From NCBI RefSeq assembly GCF_001426585.1, contig NZ_LMEI01000009.1:134694-198693 (forward strand): DNA of 64,000 nucleotides, in the 5' to 3' direction. Positions within the stretch are counted from its first letter, which is position 1; each line of letters begins with the position of its first letter. The stretch comes from Streptomyces sp. Root431. Lineage in GTDB: Bacteria; Actinomycetota; Actinomycetes; Streptomycetales; Streptomycetaceae. The notes below the pieces were generated by a model that saw only the letters and a list, made by a program, of their open reading frames with translations, did not search any database and was not told the origin of the DNA. Below, piece by piece: positions 49,046 to 58,240 of the stretch. The position numbers and the translations under genes are program-made.

Positions 49046-49348
49046 CTACTTCCAGAGCGGCGGGCGGTTGTTGTTCTCCGCGTCGTGGCACTGCTGGGCG
49101 CGCCGCTCCAGGGCGTCGGCGCGGGCGGCGGCCTTGCGGGCCTCCGCCGTGGCGCCGAGGCCGCGGAGCTGGGCAGCGCGGGCGCGCTCCTTGTGGGCGT
49201 CCGACCGCAGCTTGTCGATGTTGCAGGTGATCTTGGCGGCGGCCGCGGGCTCGGCGGTAACCGTCTGCCCGAGCAGCACGCCCCCGGCGAGCAGCGTCGT
49301 GGTGAGCACGGCCGTCAGGGTGCGACGGAGGGACATCGTGTGGCGCAT
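49046..49348 (-). CDS. Small secreted helical protein
   Basis: The 100-residue product has a clear signal peptide (MSLRRTLTAVLTTTLLAGGV ending near AEPAAAA). The mature part has about 60 residues, rich in Ala, Arg and Glu, with two cysteines (ITCNIDK, QQCHDAEN) that may form a disulphide. The heptad-like AQLRGLGATAEARKAAARAD suggests a helical hairpin. The ATG at 49348 has GGAGAACC upstream. Function unknown. Confidence 0.72.
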   Translation of the reverse strand: MRHTMSLRRTLTAVLTTTLLAGGVLLGQTVTAEPAAAAKITCNIDKLRSDAHKERARAAQLRGLGATAEARKAAARADALERRAQQCHDAENNNRPPLWK

Positions 49349-49466
49349 GGTGGTTCTCCAACTTCCCGGCGTGTGACGCCGGTTTGAGGCATGGTCAGTA
49401 CCGACCGGTAACTTTACCTCCGCCGACGTCGGTTTCACGCCATCGAGCGCCCCTGACGGCCAACCG

Positions 49467-50774
49467 TCAACATTCCTTCACAGGACTCCCACTGACGAGG
49501 TGATAGGTCGCGCGCTCGTCGAGGAGGAGCGGGACGAGCGCGCGCTGCGACTGGCGCAGCGGTACGAACACCCCGGCACCGTCCCGCCGGAAGCCGACGC
49601 CGTGCAGGGCGAGTTCGTCGCCCGCCTCGGCGAACTGCGCGGCGTCCAGGCGGTAGCCGCAGGGCGGGTCGGCGAGGATCTCGTCGGGCTCCGGCGGGTC
49701 GTTGTCGGCGCCGCCGAGGTAGACCGGGCCCCGGTCGGCGAATCCGGAGTGGCGGGCGGCGGTGGTCGCCGCGGTGAGCGGCCCGCGCCGCTCGTCGACG
49801 TAGGCGAACGCGCCTTCCAGGGCTGCCCGTTGGGTGGCGACGCGGCGCCGGTGGTTGCGCGCCGGGTCGCTCTGCTCGACCTCGTCGAGCGGGTCCACGC
49901 GGGTCTCGACGAGCAGTCCGGCGGAGTGCTTGATGCCCGCGGTGTTGCGCAGGATCCGCTCCTGGCCGTCGCCCGCGACCTGCTTGACCGGCTTGCCGGT
50001 GAGGGGATCGGTCCAGATGCCGTAGATGCCGGTGGTGTAGCCGGCGAGCCCGGCGGCGGGCCGGACGTAGGACTCCGAGAGCGTCCGGGACTCGTCGTGG
50101 ACGTGCGGGTCGGCGTCGAGGCTGCGCGGCCAGAGGGCGAGCAGGTCCTTGTCGTAGTAGCGGGGGGTGGCCCCGTACTCGTGGAGGTCGTAGACGAGTT
50201 CCGGACGCCGGTCGCGGATGACGGCGGCCACGGCCCGGGCCTCGGCGGTGCGCAGGGCGATGTGGTCGCGGTTGACGTCGATGCCGTCGCCGTTGCCCCG
50301 GGTGTCGGCCTCCCGGCCGTCGGGGTTGGCGGTGGGCACGACGAGGAGGGTGGTCCGGGCGAGGAAGCGCCGGGTCTCCGGGTCCCGGGCGGTGGAGAGG
50401 TCGCGCAGCGTGCTCAGGCAGGCCTCGCGGCCCGCCGGCTCGTCGCCGTGCTGGCTGCAGACGAGGAGCACGGTGGTGCGGCCCGTGCCGAGGGTCGCGA
50501 GCCGCAGCGGTCGGCCCTGGGACGTCGTGCCGATCGTGCGCAGCGACACCCGGTCGCTGCCCCGGTCGACGGCCGCGAGGAACTCCGACTCCTCGGCCTC
50601 CGTGGTCCACCGGGCACCGAGGCTCGTCTCGAACCCGGTGCGCGGGAGGGGCTGCGGCGGCGCGCTGTCCGCCGCCTTGGCGGGGACGGTGACGAGCGGC
50701 AGGGCGAGGACCGCGGCGCCCGCCGCGAGGGCGAGCACCCGGCGCGAACTCCGGTGCGCGGCAGGGAGTCTCAT
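49467..50774 (-). CDS. Secreted M14-family zinc carboxypeptidase
   Basis: The 435-residue product has a signal peptide ([23 protein letters not shown]) and an M14 domain. The first zinc ligands are in SQHGDEP (H109, E112), the third His in VYDLHEYG near 197, and the catalytic Glu lies in [12 protein letters not shown]. It would trim C-terminal residues or modify peptidoglycan peptides outside the cell. The ATG overlaps the stop of the X-Pro dipeptidyl-peptidase gene (ATGA), so two secreted peptidases are made together. Confidence 0.87.
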   Translation of the reverse strand: MRLPAAHRSSRRVLALAAGAAVLALPLVTVPAKAADSAPPQPLPRTGFETSLGARWTTEAEESEFLAAVDRGSDRVSLRTIGTTSQGRPLRLATLGTGRTTVLLVCSQHGDEPAGREACLSTLRDLSTARDPETRRFLARTTLLVVPTANPDGREADTRGNGDGIDVNRDHIALRTAEARAVAAVIRDRRPELVYDLHEYGATPRYYDKDLLALWPRSLDADPHVHDESRTLSESYVRPAAGLAGYTTGIYGIWTDPLTGKPVKQVAGDGQERILRNTAGIKHSAGLLVETRVDPLDEVEQSDPARNHRRRVATQRAALEGAFAYVDERRGPLTAATTAARHSGFADRGPVYLGGADNDPPEPDEILADPPCGYRLDAAQFAEAGDELALHGVGFRRDGAGVFVPLRQSQRALVPLLLDERATYHLVSGSPVKEC

Positions 50775-52810
50775 CGGGCGGCTCCCGGCGCGGGGAGGCG
50801 CGGTCCGGTGACGGCGGCCGGCGGTACGGGGCCGCTGCCGGTCAGGGACGGCCGGGCGGCGGGCGAGGGCAGGGCCGGGGACGGCCCGGTGGTGGCCCGG
50901 GTGAAGGCGGCCGCGCCGCCGACCAGGGGCAGCTTCGCCCGGGTGCGGCTGAGGTCGAGGGTCAGGGTCGGCGTGGTCGACGGCGGGTCGATCAGGTCCT
51001 TGTCGGTGCCGCCGACGATCAGGGCGAGGCGGTGGCCCGCCGGGACGACGTGGTCGGTGGCGGCGAGGTCCAGGGTCAGGGTGTACGCCCTGCCGGGGGT
51101 CAGCGGCCGCTCCTTGCGGGGGTCCGCCCAGGTGCCGAGGTCGGCCCAGCCGCGGCTGACGACCGTGTACCCGACGTCCGTCGTGCGGGCCCGGGTCTCC
51201 TTGAAGCAGGCGCTGTCGCCGGGGGTGCTCGCACCCCAGCAGGTGCGGTCGGCGAGCGTGGTGATGCCCTCCCCCGCCGCCGCGTAGTCGCGGATCGTGT
51301 CGGGGCCGAGGTCGACGAGGACGGCGGAGAGGTGCGCGGTGGCGGTGGTCGGGGTCGCCGTGACCGTCACCTTCGAGGAGCCGGAGATCCGCAGGTCGCG
51401 GGAGAGCGGCCGGGTGACGAAGCCGGCCTTCTCGGGGGTCGCGGAGTCGACGCGGGCGGCCCAGTCCAGTTCGCCGAGGCCCGGGTCGTCGGTGAAGGTC
51501 GCGGTGGAGCCGGGGGCGGCGGGCGTCCGGCCGAGGGTGCCGGCGCCGGGCGCGGCGCCCGGGGCGGGGCGCAGGGTGGTGTCCTCGGTGCCGCGCGGCG
51601 GCCACTGCCGGTCGGTGGTCCAGCGGTCCGGGGCGCGCTCGATGTCGGCGACCGGCTCGCGGTCGATGCCGTTCTCGTATCCGAGGAGGTGGTGGTCGAA
51701 CCAGCGGTGCAGGGTGCGGACCCAGTCGGCGCGCCGGAAGTCGAAGGGGTCGACGTGGCCGGTCTGGGAGAGCCAGATCTTCCGCTCGACGCCGTTCGCG
51801 GCGAGCGCGTCCCACCACTTGCCGAACTGGTTGGCGCGGACGTTCAGGTCCTGCTGACCGTGGACGACGAAGACGCTGGCCTTCACCTTCGCGGCGTCCC
51901 GGACGTGGTCGCGCTCGCTCCAGGCGGAGGTCCAGTCGCCGCTGTACGGGGTGGCCGCGGTGATCCGGTCCTGGACGGCCCCGCAGCGGGCGCGCGCGGC
52001 GGGGCTGCTGACGTAGTCGGAGAGCCAGCTCGGGTTGGCGTTGTAGAGCGGGGCGCCCTGGGCGTGGAAGTAGTCGTACCAGGACGAGATGGCACCGATC
52101 GGAACGATCGTTTTCAGCCCTTCCACCCCGGTGGCGGCCACGCCGTTGGCGATGGTGCCGTCCCAGCTCTTGCCGATCATGCCGACGTTGCCGGTGCTCC
52201 AGCCGGTGGCCCCGGCCCGCTCCGTACCGGTGGGGGTGGTGTAGCCGCGGGCGCGGCCGTTCAGCCAGTCGACGACGGCCTTGGCGGACCGGACGTCGGA
52301 GCGTCCGCCGACGTCGTCGCAGCCGTCGGAGCGGTTGGTGCCGGCGAGGTCGACGGCGACGAAGGCGTAGCCGCGCGGGACGAAGTAGTTGTCGTAGAAG
52401 AGCGGGAACTGGACGGGGTTCCCGTCGGCGTCGTACGTCTTCTTCTGGCTCTCGTTGCCGCGCCCGCAGCAGGCGTAGTACGGGCTGGCGTCCATGATGA
52501 CCGGGATCTTCCGGCCCGCCGCGGCGGGCTCCCGGGGGCGGACGATGTCGACGGCGACCCGGTCGGCGCGGCCGTCCCCGTCGCCGTCGAGTCCGGTGTC
52601 GACCCAGACGGACTCGCGGATGGCGTCGGCGTAGGAGTGGACGGGCCGCGACTCGCTTACGGAGGCCGTGGACGGCTCGGCGGACGCCGGCGGCGCCGGC
52701 TGGGCGCCCGCCGGGGTGACCAGGGTCGCGAGCAGGGCGGCCGTGGCCGCGGCCACGAGGGTTCCGTACGGCAGTCGGGCTCCGCGGGTTCTCCGCTTTC
52801 GCATCGGCAT
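50771..52810 (-). CDS. Secreted Xaa-Pro dipeptidyl-peptidase (S15 type)
   Basis: The 679-residue exported serine peptidase has a basic start and a hydrophobic signal segment ([20 protein letters not shown]). The alpha/beta-hydrolase S15 domain has nucleophile GKSWDG (Ser215), acid region [11 protein letters not shown] and catalytic His in [10 protein letters not shown]-terminal beta domain ([19 protein letters not shown]) is typical of CocE/X-Pro peptidases. It would release X-Pro dipeptides from extracellular peptides. The ATG at 52810 gives a normal signal peptide; an upstream start at 52861 does not. Confidence 0.9.
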   Translation of the reverse strand: MPMRKRRTRGARLPYGTLVAAATAALLATLVTPAGAQPAPPASAEPSTASVSESRPVHSYADAIRESVWVDTGLDGDGDGRADRVAVDIVRPREPAAAGRKIPVIMDASPYYACCGRGNESQKKTYDADGNPVQFPLFYDNYFVPRGYAFVAVDLAGTNRSDGCDDVGGRSDVRSAKAVVDWLNGRARGYTTPTGTERAGATGWSTGNVGMIGKSWDGTIANGVAATGVEGLKTIVPIGAISSWYDYFHAQGAPLYNANPSWLSDYVSSPAARARCGAVQDRITAATPYSGDWTSAWSERDHVRDAAKVKASVFVVHGQQDLNVRANQFGKWWDALAANGVERKIWLSQTGHVDPFDFRRADWVRTLHRWFDHHLLGYENGIDREPVADIERAPDRWTTDRQWPPRGTEDTTLRPAPGAAPGAGTLGRTPAAPGSTATFTDDPGLGELDWAARVDSATPEKAGFVTRPLSRDLRISGSSKVTVTATPTTATAHLSAVLVDLGPDTIRDYAAAGEGITTLADRTCWGASTPGDSACFKETRARTTDVGYTVVSRGWADLGTWADPRKERPLTPGRAYTLTLDLAATDHVVPAGHRLALIVGGTDKDLIDPPSTTPTLTLDLSRTRAKLPLVGGAAAFTRATTGPSPALPSPAARPSLTGSGPVPPAAVTGPRLPAPGAAR

Positions 52811-52983
52811 GGGCGGGAACGTACCCCGGTCAACTCCCGTGCAAAAGAGTGCCGGAGGCAATCAGGGGTGATTCGGGGGCATTCCGGGGACGGTGGGGGT
52901 TCATGTCGGCCGAATGGCGATCGTGTGACAAGGGGTCCTCTGGACGTGACGGTGCGTCGGGGCGCTGAATAGGGTCCGAACCA

Positions 52984-53146
52984 GGCCGTGTCCGGCGGAT
53001 CAGGGGCGGATAGGCCGCGGCGTCTGGTGCGGTGCATCGCAAGGCGCCGGAGCGCCTTAATAGCGGAGCTATTCAGGCGTTTCGGCAACGCGGCGAGGTG
53101 CCGTGCCAGACGCCGCGGACCCGCCTCTGATCCGCCGGACACGGCC
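52984..53146 (+). repeat. Folded dispersed repeat, copy 2 (upstream of the M1 peptidase)
   Basis: A 163-bp element with 20-bp perfect terminal inverted arms (52984-53003 with 53127-53146) and a second 13-bp inner stem (CCGCGGCGTCTGG with its complement near 53105-53117). Its centre is a hairpin with the same GGA loop as copy 1 (53059-53064 with 53068-53073). The loop and single-stranded segments match copy 1; the stems differ but stay paired. The remaining intergenic DNA on either side (52811-52983, 53147-53200) shows no gene. Confidence 0.85.
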
Positions 53147-53200
53147 AGGGACCGACGACCACCCGCGCGTCTTACGTTTCTTATGACTTGGGGAGCACCT

Positions 53201-54751
53201 GTGCACCGCAGAATCATCGTTCCGAGCGCCCTCGCGGCCTCCCTGCTGCTGGCGATCCCGGCATCGGCGGCCGACTTCACTCCTGGGGCCCCGGGCATCG
53301 GCGACTCCTACTACCCCGCCAGCGGCAACGGCGGCTACGACGTCTCCCACTACGACCTGCGGCTGACGTACCAGCCGGCGACCGACCTGCTCGAAGGCAC
53401 GGCGACGATCGTCGCCAAGACGAAGCAGAACCTGTCGCGGTTCAACCTGGACCTCGGTCTGAAGGTCAGTGAGGTCCGGGTCAACGGGCGCCTCGCGAAG
53501 TTCACCACCTCGGGCGACCACGAGCTGGAGGTGACCCCGGCCGTCCCGCTGGAGAAGAACAAGGCGATCTCGGTCGTCGTCCGCTACGCGGGCAAGCCCT
53601 CGGAGTTCAAGGTCGACGGCTGGTCGGCGTGGGCGCGCACCCCGGACGGCGGCGTCGCCGCGCAGGAGCCGGACTCGGCCGCCTGGTGGTTCCCGTCCAA
53701 CGACCACCCGCTGGACAAGGCCACCTTCGACGTCTCCGTCGCCGTGCCGGACGGCACGCAGGCCATCAGCAACGGCGTGCTCCAGTCGCAGTCCTCGCGG
53801 CTCGGCTGGACCCGTTTCAACTGGCGCTCGAACAAGCCGCAGGCGACCTATCTGGCCACGCTCGCCGTCGGCAAGTTCGACATCACGACGGACAAGACGG
53901 CGAACGGGCTGCCGGTCCTCAACGCGTACAGCAAGGACCTCGGCGACAACGACGGGGCCGCGCGCGCCTCGATCGAGCGGACGACCGAGGTCGCGGAGTG
54001 GCTGGAGGGGGTCTTCGGGCCGTACCCCTTCAACGCCCTCGGCGGATACGTGCCGAACGTGACGACCGGTTTCGCCCTGGAGACGCAGACCCGTCCGTTC
54101 TACAGCCCGCGGCAGTTCGCCAACGGCGCGAACGTGTCGGTCGTCGTCCACGAGCTGGCGCACCAGTGGTACGGCGACAGCGTGTCCGTCCGCGACTGGA
54201 AGGACATCTGGGTCAACGAGGGCTTCGCCCGCTACAGCCAGTGGCTGTGGTCGGAGAAGGAGGGCGAGGGCACGGCGCAGGAGCTGGCGGACTACGTGTA
54301 CGCCACGCGGACGGCCGAGGACCCGTTCTGGACGGTCAAGCCGGGTGACCCGGGCGCGGAGAACCAGTTCCACATCGCCGTCTACGACCGGGGCGCGCTG
54401 GCGCTCCAGGCCCTGCGCAACGAGATCGGCGACGACGACTTCTTCGCGATCCTGAAGGGCTGGCCGCAGGAGTTCGCCTACGGCAACGCCCGGGTCGGCG
54501 ACTTCGTGCGGTACGCGGAGCGGGTCTCCGGCAAGCCGCTCGCCGGGCTCTTCGACACCTGGCTGTACCAGCCGTCGAAGCCGGCCGCCTCGACGGCGGC
54601 CGCGGCCGGTCTGTCCGCCCCCGCGGCGGCGCCGGCGGCCGGTCCGACCGCCCGGTCGGCGGCACGGTCGGCTGCTCCCCGGCCCGCGCAGCCGAAGTCG
54701 TGGAAGAAGATCGCGGCGACGAACACGGTCCACGACCACGACGCGCACTGA
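53201..54751 (+). CDS. Secreted M1-family metallopeptidase
   Basis: The 516-residue aminopeptidase-like enzyme has a signal peptide (IIVPSALAASLLLAIPASAA), an N-terminal beta domain and a gluzincin domain with HELAH (317-321) and the third zinc ligand Glu in WVNEGFARY about 19 residues on. The usual GAMEN exopeptidase motif is replaced by a divergent FALET segment. The GTG at 53201 was chosen because GGGAG lies six bases upstream; ATG at 53183 is an alternative. The C-terminal 70 residues are an Ala/Pro-rich low-complexity tail. Confidence 0.9.
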   Translation: MHRRIIVPSALAASLLLAIPASAADFTPGAPGIGDSYYPASGNGGYDVSHYDLRLTYQPATDLLEGTATIVAKTKQNLSRFNLDLGLKVSEVRVNGRLAKFTTSGDHELEVTPAVPLEKNKAISVVVRYAGKPSEFKVDGWSAWARTPDGGVAAQEPDSAAWWFPSNDHPLDKATFDVSVAVPDGTQAISNGVLQSQSSRLGWTRFNWRSNKPQATYLATLAVGKFDITTDKTANGLPVLNAYSKDLGDNDGAARASIERTTEVAEWLEGVFGPYPFNALGGYVPNVTTGFALETQTRPFYSPRQFANGANVSVVVHELAHQWYGDSVSVRDWKDIWVNEGFARYSQWLWSEKEGEGTAQELADYVYATRTAEDPFWTVKPGDPGAENQFHIAVYDRGALALQALRNEIGDDDFFAILKGWPQEFAYGNARVGDFVRYAERVSGKPLAGLFDTWLYQPSKPAASTAAAAGLSAPAAAPAAGPTARSAARSAAPRPAQPKSWKKIAATNTVHDHDAH

Positions 54752-54795
54752 CCCACGATGACCGCGTGACGCTCGGGTGCCGAGCGGGCCGTCCG

Positions 54796-55659
54796 TCAGC
54801 GCTTCGCGCGGCGGGCGGCCTCGCGCGCCTTCCGGGCCAGGGGCAGATAGCGCAGCCGCTCGGGCAGGACGGGGACCACGGCCCGGACGACCCGGGCGAA
54901 CCGGCGCAGCGCACGCTCCTGCGCGTCCGTCCACTCCAGGCCGATGGCCTCGCGGGCGTCCGGCGGCATCATGCCCACGGTGAGGAAGGCCCGCAGCCGC
55001 AGGAACGGGCGGCGCAGGACGGGCCAGAGCAGCCGGAGGGCGAGTCGGAGGAGCGGCGGGCCCCGGTCCGGGGCGGGCACGGGCAGGTCCGGGTCGAGCA
55101 GCTCCCGGACGACGACGGTGGCCTCCAGCTCGTCGGCGAGGACCTTCCGGTAGTACGGCCAGAACTCCTCGACCGTCTGCGGCATGTCCCGGTCGTGGAT
55201 GCCGAGGACGCGGCCGACCCGGAGCCACTCGGCGTACAGCTGCCGCTCCTGGGCGTCGGTGAGGGGGCGGGCGAGGAGGCCGAGGCCGTACCGGTAGACG
55301 GGGAAGCCGGTCGCGTGCACCCACGAGTAGTAGGCCGGGGTGAGGGCGTGGTACGTGCGGCCGTGGGCGTCGGTGCCCTGGATGTCGCGGTGCAGCCGCC
55401 GGAGGCGGCGGCCCTCCTCGGCGGCCTCCTCGCCTCCGTACACCCAGAGCTGGACCGAGCGCAGGGAGCGCTCGCCGCGGCCCCAGGGGTCGGTGCGGAA
55501 GACGGAGTGCTCGTCGACCCCGGCGCCGATCGCGGGGTGCGCGACCTGCATGGTGAGGGCGGCGGGCAGCATCAGGAGAGCCCGGATGTCACCGGCGACG
55601 CTCCACAGCACCCCGCCGACGGGCGGCGGTGCGGGGGACTCCTCCTGCGGGCGGCTCAT
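54796..55659 (-). CDS. MpaB-type oxygenase (DUF2236)
   Basis: The 287-residue protein has the DUF2236/MpaB signature MQVAHPAIGAGVDEHSVFRT followed by DPWGRGERS and further conserved His in HRDIQGTDAHGRTYHAL. Relatives include haem-dependent oxygenases such as latex-clearing and MpaB-type enzymes, with unknown substrates in Streptomyces. The ATG at 55659 has AAGGAG seven bases upstream. It converges on the M1 gene. Confidence 0.86.
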   Translation of the reverse strand: MSRPQEESPAPPPVGGVLWSVAGDIRALLMLPAALTMQVAHPAIGAGVDEHSVFRTDPWGRGERSLRSVQLWVYGGEEAAEEGRRLRRLHRDIQGTDAHGRTYHALTPAYYSWVHATGFPVYRYGLGLLARPLTDAQERQLYAEWLRVGRVLGIHDRDMPQTVEEFWPYYRKVLADELEATVVVRELLDPDLPVPAPDRGPPLLRLALRLLWPVLRRPFLRLRAFLTVGMMPPDAREAIGLEWTDAQERALRRFARVVRAVVPVLPERLRYLPLARKAREAARRAKR

Positions 55660-55709
55660 GTGATGGCTCCTTCCGTACACGTCCAGTAGATGCCCGGACC
55701 GCGCTCATG

Positions 55710-55757
55710 GCGAAGGGGCCGTCCCCGGGCTTACTGCCCGGTGAACGGCCCCTTCGC
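55710..55757 (-). terminator. Hairpin terminator after the orphan ATP-synthase-b-like gene
   Basis: GCGAAGGGGCCGT (55710-55722) pairs perfectly with its complement at 55745-55757, with an inner CCGGGC/GCCCGG stem. It lies 13 bp beyond the stop of the gene at 55771. Confidence 0.7.
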
Positions 55758-55770
55758 GGAAAGCGTGGGT

Positions 55771-56259
55771 TCAGGAGCGGTCGGCGCCGACCGGCTCGCC
55801 GACGATGCGGGCGGCGAGGGCGTGGGCCCAGGCGTCGACGTCCGCGGTGAGCTCGCGCTCGGCGGCGGCGCGCTCGGCGGCGATCTTCTCGGCACCGGCG
55901 GCGAGGATGGCGTCGCGCTCGGCGTTGCCCTCGGCACGGGCGGCGGCGATGGCGGCCGAGCCCTCCTCGGTGGCCTGCGAGCGGATGCGCGCGGCCTCGT
56001 GGCGGGCCTCGGCGAGCTCCGCCTCGTACTGCTCACGGATCTGCGTGGCCTCGGAGCGCAGGTCGTCGGCGCGCTCGGTGCCGCCGTCGATGGCGTCCTC
56101 ACGCTCGTCGAGCGTGCGACGGATCTTCGGGAGGATCCCCTTCGCCAGGATGAGGAAGGTGAGTGCGAACAACACCACGCCGAGGATGAGCTCGGCCCAG
56201 ACGGGGTTGAGCGGACCAAGGTCCATCTCGAAGACAGTGGGGTTACTAGCGAGGGTCAT
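55771..56259 (-). CDS. Orphan F-type ATP synthase b-subunit-like protein
   Basis: The 162-residue protein has one N-terminal membrane helix (AELILGVVLFALTFLILAKG) and a long Ala/Glu/Arg coiled coil (ADDLRSEATQIREQYEAELA onward), the build of the FoF1 b subunit. No other ATP synthase genes are nearby, so it is an isolated paralogue rather than part of the atp operon. It might replace the normal b subunit or have been recruited as a membrane tether. The ATG at 56259 has no ribosome site but sits six bases after a TAGAAT hexamer, suggesting a leaderless transcript. Confidence 0.82.
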   Translation of the reverse strand: MTLASNPTVFEMDLGPLNPVWAELILGVVLFALTFLILAKGILPKIRRTLDEREDAIDGGTERADDLRSEATQIREQYEAELAEARHEAARIRSQATEEGSAAIAAARAEGNAERDAILAAGAEKIAAERAAAERELTADVDAWAHALAARIVGEPVGADRS

Positions 56260-56265
56260 GCGCGC

Positions 56266-56271
56266 ATTCTA
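56266..56271 (-). promoter_or_regulatory. -10 element of a leaderless promoter
   Basis: TAGAAT on the minus strand (56271-56266) lies six bases before the ATG at 56259. GAATTG about 17 bp further upstream is a possible -35. The spacing means transcription would begin at or next to the start codon. Confidence 0.5.
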
Positions 56272-56429
56272 CCTGGTTCAAATAAGGACAATTCAGACAC
56301 TGGGAGGAGAGTTGGCGCGGTTGTGCGAGTTCGGCAAGATTCCCGGCATCCAAAGGCTACCGGAAGGTAACCACGGCTGATTGTATGTGCGGCGCCAGGC
56401 CAACCCCCCACGCCTCCATGGGAGTTCTC

Positions 56430-57422
56430 GTGTCCTTCGCCGCGCTCCGCCGCGCCCCCGGCACCGCTCTTTCCCTCGCGCTCGCCGCTGCCACCCTGGC
56501 GGCCACCGCTCCGGTCGCCGGCGCCGCCTCCGCCGCCACGACCGCCGAGGCGCCGCGCCTGAAGGTGCTCACCTACAACACCTTCCTCTTCTCCAAGACG
56601 CTCTACCCGAACTGGGGCCAGGACCACCGGGCCAAGGCGATACCCGCCGCCCCCTTCTTCCAGGGGCAGGACGTCGTCGTGATCCAGGAGGCCTTCGACA
56701 ACTCCTCCTCCGACGCGCTCAAGGCGAACGCCGCCGCGCAGTACCCGCACCAGACCCCGGTCATGGGGCGCAGCAAGACCGGCTGGGACGCCACCGGCGG
56801 GGCCTACTCCGCGACCACGCCCGAGGACGGCGGGGTGACGATCCTCAGCAAGTGGCCGATCGTCCGCAAGGAGCAGTACGTCTACAAGGACGCCTGCGGC
56901 GCCGACTGGTACTCGAACAAGGGCTTCGTCTACACCGTCCTGGACGTGAACGGGAGCCGGGTCCACGTCGTCGGCACCCACGCCCAGTCCACCGACCCGG
57001 GCTGCTCGGCGGGCGAGGCGGCGCAGATGCGCAGCCGCCAGTTCAAGGCCATGGACGCCTTCCTCGACGCCAAGAACATCCCGGCGAACGAGCAGGTCAT
57101 CGTCGCCGGCGACATGAACGTCGACTCGCGGACGTCCGAGTACGGCACGATGCTCGCCGACGCGGGCCTGGCGGGGGCCGACGCCCGCACCGGCCACCCG
57201 TACTCCTTCGACACCGAGCTGAACTCGATCGCCTCCGAGCGCTACCCGGACGACCCGCGCGAGGACCTCGACTACGTCCTGTACCGGGCCGGGAACGCCC
57301 GCCCCGCCGGCTGGACCAACCACGTGGTCCTGGAGCAGAGCGCGCCGTGGTCGGTCTCCAGCTGGGGCACGCGGTACACGTACACCAACCTCTCCGACCA
57401 CTACCCCGTCACCGGCTTCTGA
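56430..57422 (+). CDS. Secreted sphingomyelinase-like phosphodiesterase
   Basis: The 330-residue exported enzyme of the endonuclease/exonuclease/phosphatase fold has metal and catalytic residues in LTYNTFLF, VIQEAFDN, GTHAQS, VAGDMNVDSRTSEYG and LSDHYPVTGF, the pattern of bacterial sphingomyelinase C. It should cleave sphingomyelin or a related phospholipid to phosphocholine-type head groups. The GTG at 56430 has GGGAG five bases upstream and gives a clean signal peptide; ATG at 56418 and 56385 are alternatives. An imperfect dyad (GGCTACC-N4-GGTAACC, 56354-56371) lies in its promoter region. Confidence 0.88.
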   Translation: MSFAALRRAPGTALSLALAAATLAATAPVAGAASAATTAEAPRLKVLTYNTFLFSKTLYPNWGQDHRAKAIPAAPFFQGQDVVVIQEAFDNSSSDALKANAAAQYPHQTPVMGRSKTGWDATGGAYSATTPEDGGVTILSKWPIVRKEQYVYKDACGADWYSNKGFVYTVLDVNGSRVHVVGTHAQSTDPGCSAGEAAQMRSRQFKAMDAFLDAKNIPANEQVIVAGDMNVDSRTSEYGTMLADAGLAGADARTGHPYSFDTELNSIASERYPDDPREDLDYVLYRAGNARPAGWTNHVVLEQSAPWSVSSWGTRYTYTNLSDHYPVTGF

Positions 57423-57446
57423 CCGGACCCCGCTGACGTACGGGGC

Positions 57447-57950
57447 TCAGTACCCGTATCCGCCGAATTGGCTGTAGAGCCAGGCGCCGAGCACAGCGGC
57501 GACACACAGCAGGACGAACCACGAGCCCGCGCTGGTGTGCCGCTCCCGGCGGGGGCGGCGGCCGGGGCGGGCGGCACGCGCCGCCCGCCCCGGCTTCTCG
57601 CGCTTCCCCGCCTTCTCCTTCGGCCGTCCCGCGCGGGACGGCCCCGGGGCCGTGTCCGCGCCGGCCGCGACATCGGCGAGCAGCCGCCGGCAGATCGTCG
57701 CCAGCTCCGCCGTCCCGGCGCTCAGGTCGACGACCACCTCGCTCCGGGCCGGCGCCGTGGTCCCCCCGTCGAGTATGCGACCGGCACGCAGCAGCGCCCG
57801 GTCCTTGCCCCCGGTCGGGGCGAGGCTGATCCACCGGCGGACGTGCTCACCCCGGATCACGACACCGCCGCCCCGCTCCCGGTAGACGGTGTGCTCCCGC
57901 CACAGGATTCCGGCCAACTCCTGCGCCGTGTCCCTGAGTTGCACGTACAT
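57447..57950 (-). CDS. Small membrane-anchored protein of unknown function
   Basis: The 167-residue protein has a soluble domain of about 100 residues (beginning MYVQLRDTAQELAGILW), a Lys/Arg-rich linker and one C-terminal membrane helix (WFVLLCVAAVLGAWLYSQF), so it is probably tail-anchored with most of the protein in the cytoplasm. It converges on the phosphodiesterase gene, 24 bp away. No family recognised. Confidence 0.65.
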   Translation of the reverse strand: MYVQLRDTAQELAGILWREHTVYRERGGGVVIRGEHVRRWISLAPTGGKDRALLRAGRILDGGTTAPARSEVVVDLSAGTAELATICRRLLADVAAGADTAPGPSRAGRPKEKAGKREKPGRAARAARPGRRPRRERHTSAGSWFVLLCVAAVLGAWLYSQFGGYGY

Positions 57951-58043
57951 CCCACTCCCCTGTTTCTGTTCCCCCGATACGAACAGCCGCCGACTCTAGC
58001 CCCCGCCTCCGACAGCGCCCGCGATACCCCGCCCCCGCGCCCC

Positions 58044-58164
58044 TTACGCGCCGAAGTCGTACACGGTGACCGGAATTCCCCGGTCCACGAGCTGGCCCAC
58101 GACCAGTGGCTCGACCTCCGCCCGGGGCGGTCGCGTCGCCTTCGACGTACGTGATCCCGTTCAT
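58044..58164 (-). pseudogene. Remnant of a macro-domain gene (internal deletion)
   Basis: The ATG at 58164 opens MNGITYVEGDATAP, the N terminus typical of Streptomyces macro-domain (ADP-ribose-binding) proteins. A second frame, ending in TAA at 58044, reads EPLVVGQLVDRGIPVTVYDF, their usual C terminus. An intact gene would be about 450 bp; here only 121 bp separate start and stop, and the two ends are in different frames. A deletion of about 330 bp that broke the frame explains this. Confidence 0.65.
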
Positions 58165-58183
58165 GCCGATGACGCTACGGGCA

Positions 58184-58198
58184 ACCACTGACAGTGGT
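58184..58198. promoter_or_regulatory. Perfect palindrome upstream of merR
   Basis: ACCACTG-A-CAGTGGT is a perfect 15-bp palindrome, 43 bp upstream of the MerR start codon, between the macro-domain remnant and merR. It is a candidate regulator binding site. Confidence 0.4.
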
Positions 58199-58206
58199 CA
58201 CGGTCT

Positions 58207-58237
58207 TTTACACGGCTGGTGAGACAGCAATACTGTC
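58207..58237 (+). promoter_or_regulatory. merR promoter with overlapping dyad
   Basis: TTTACA (58207-58212), an 18-bp spacer and TACTGT (58231-58236) form a promoter. GACAG-N5-CTGTC (58223-58237) overlaps its -10, a plausible site for autoregulation by the MerR protein. The start codon at 58241 is so close that the mRNA may be leaderless. Confidence 0.5.
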
Positions 58238-58240
58238 CAA

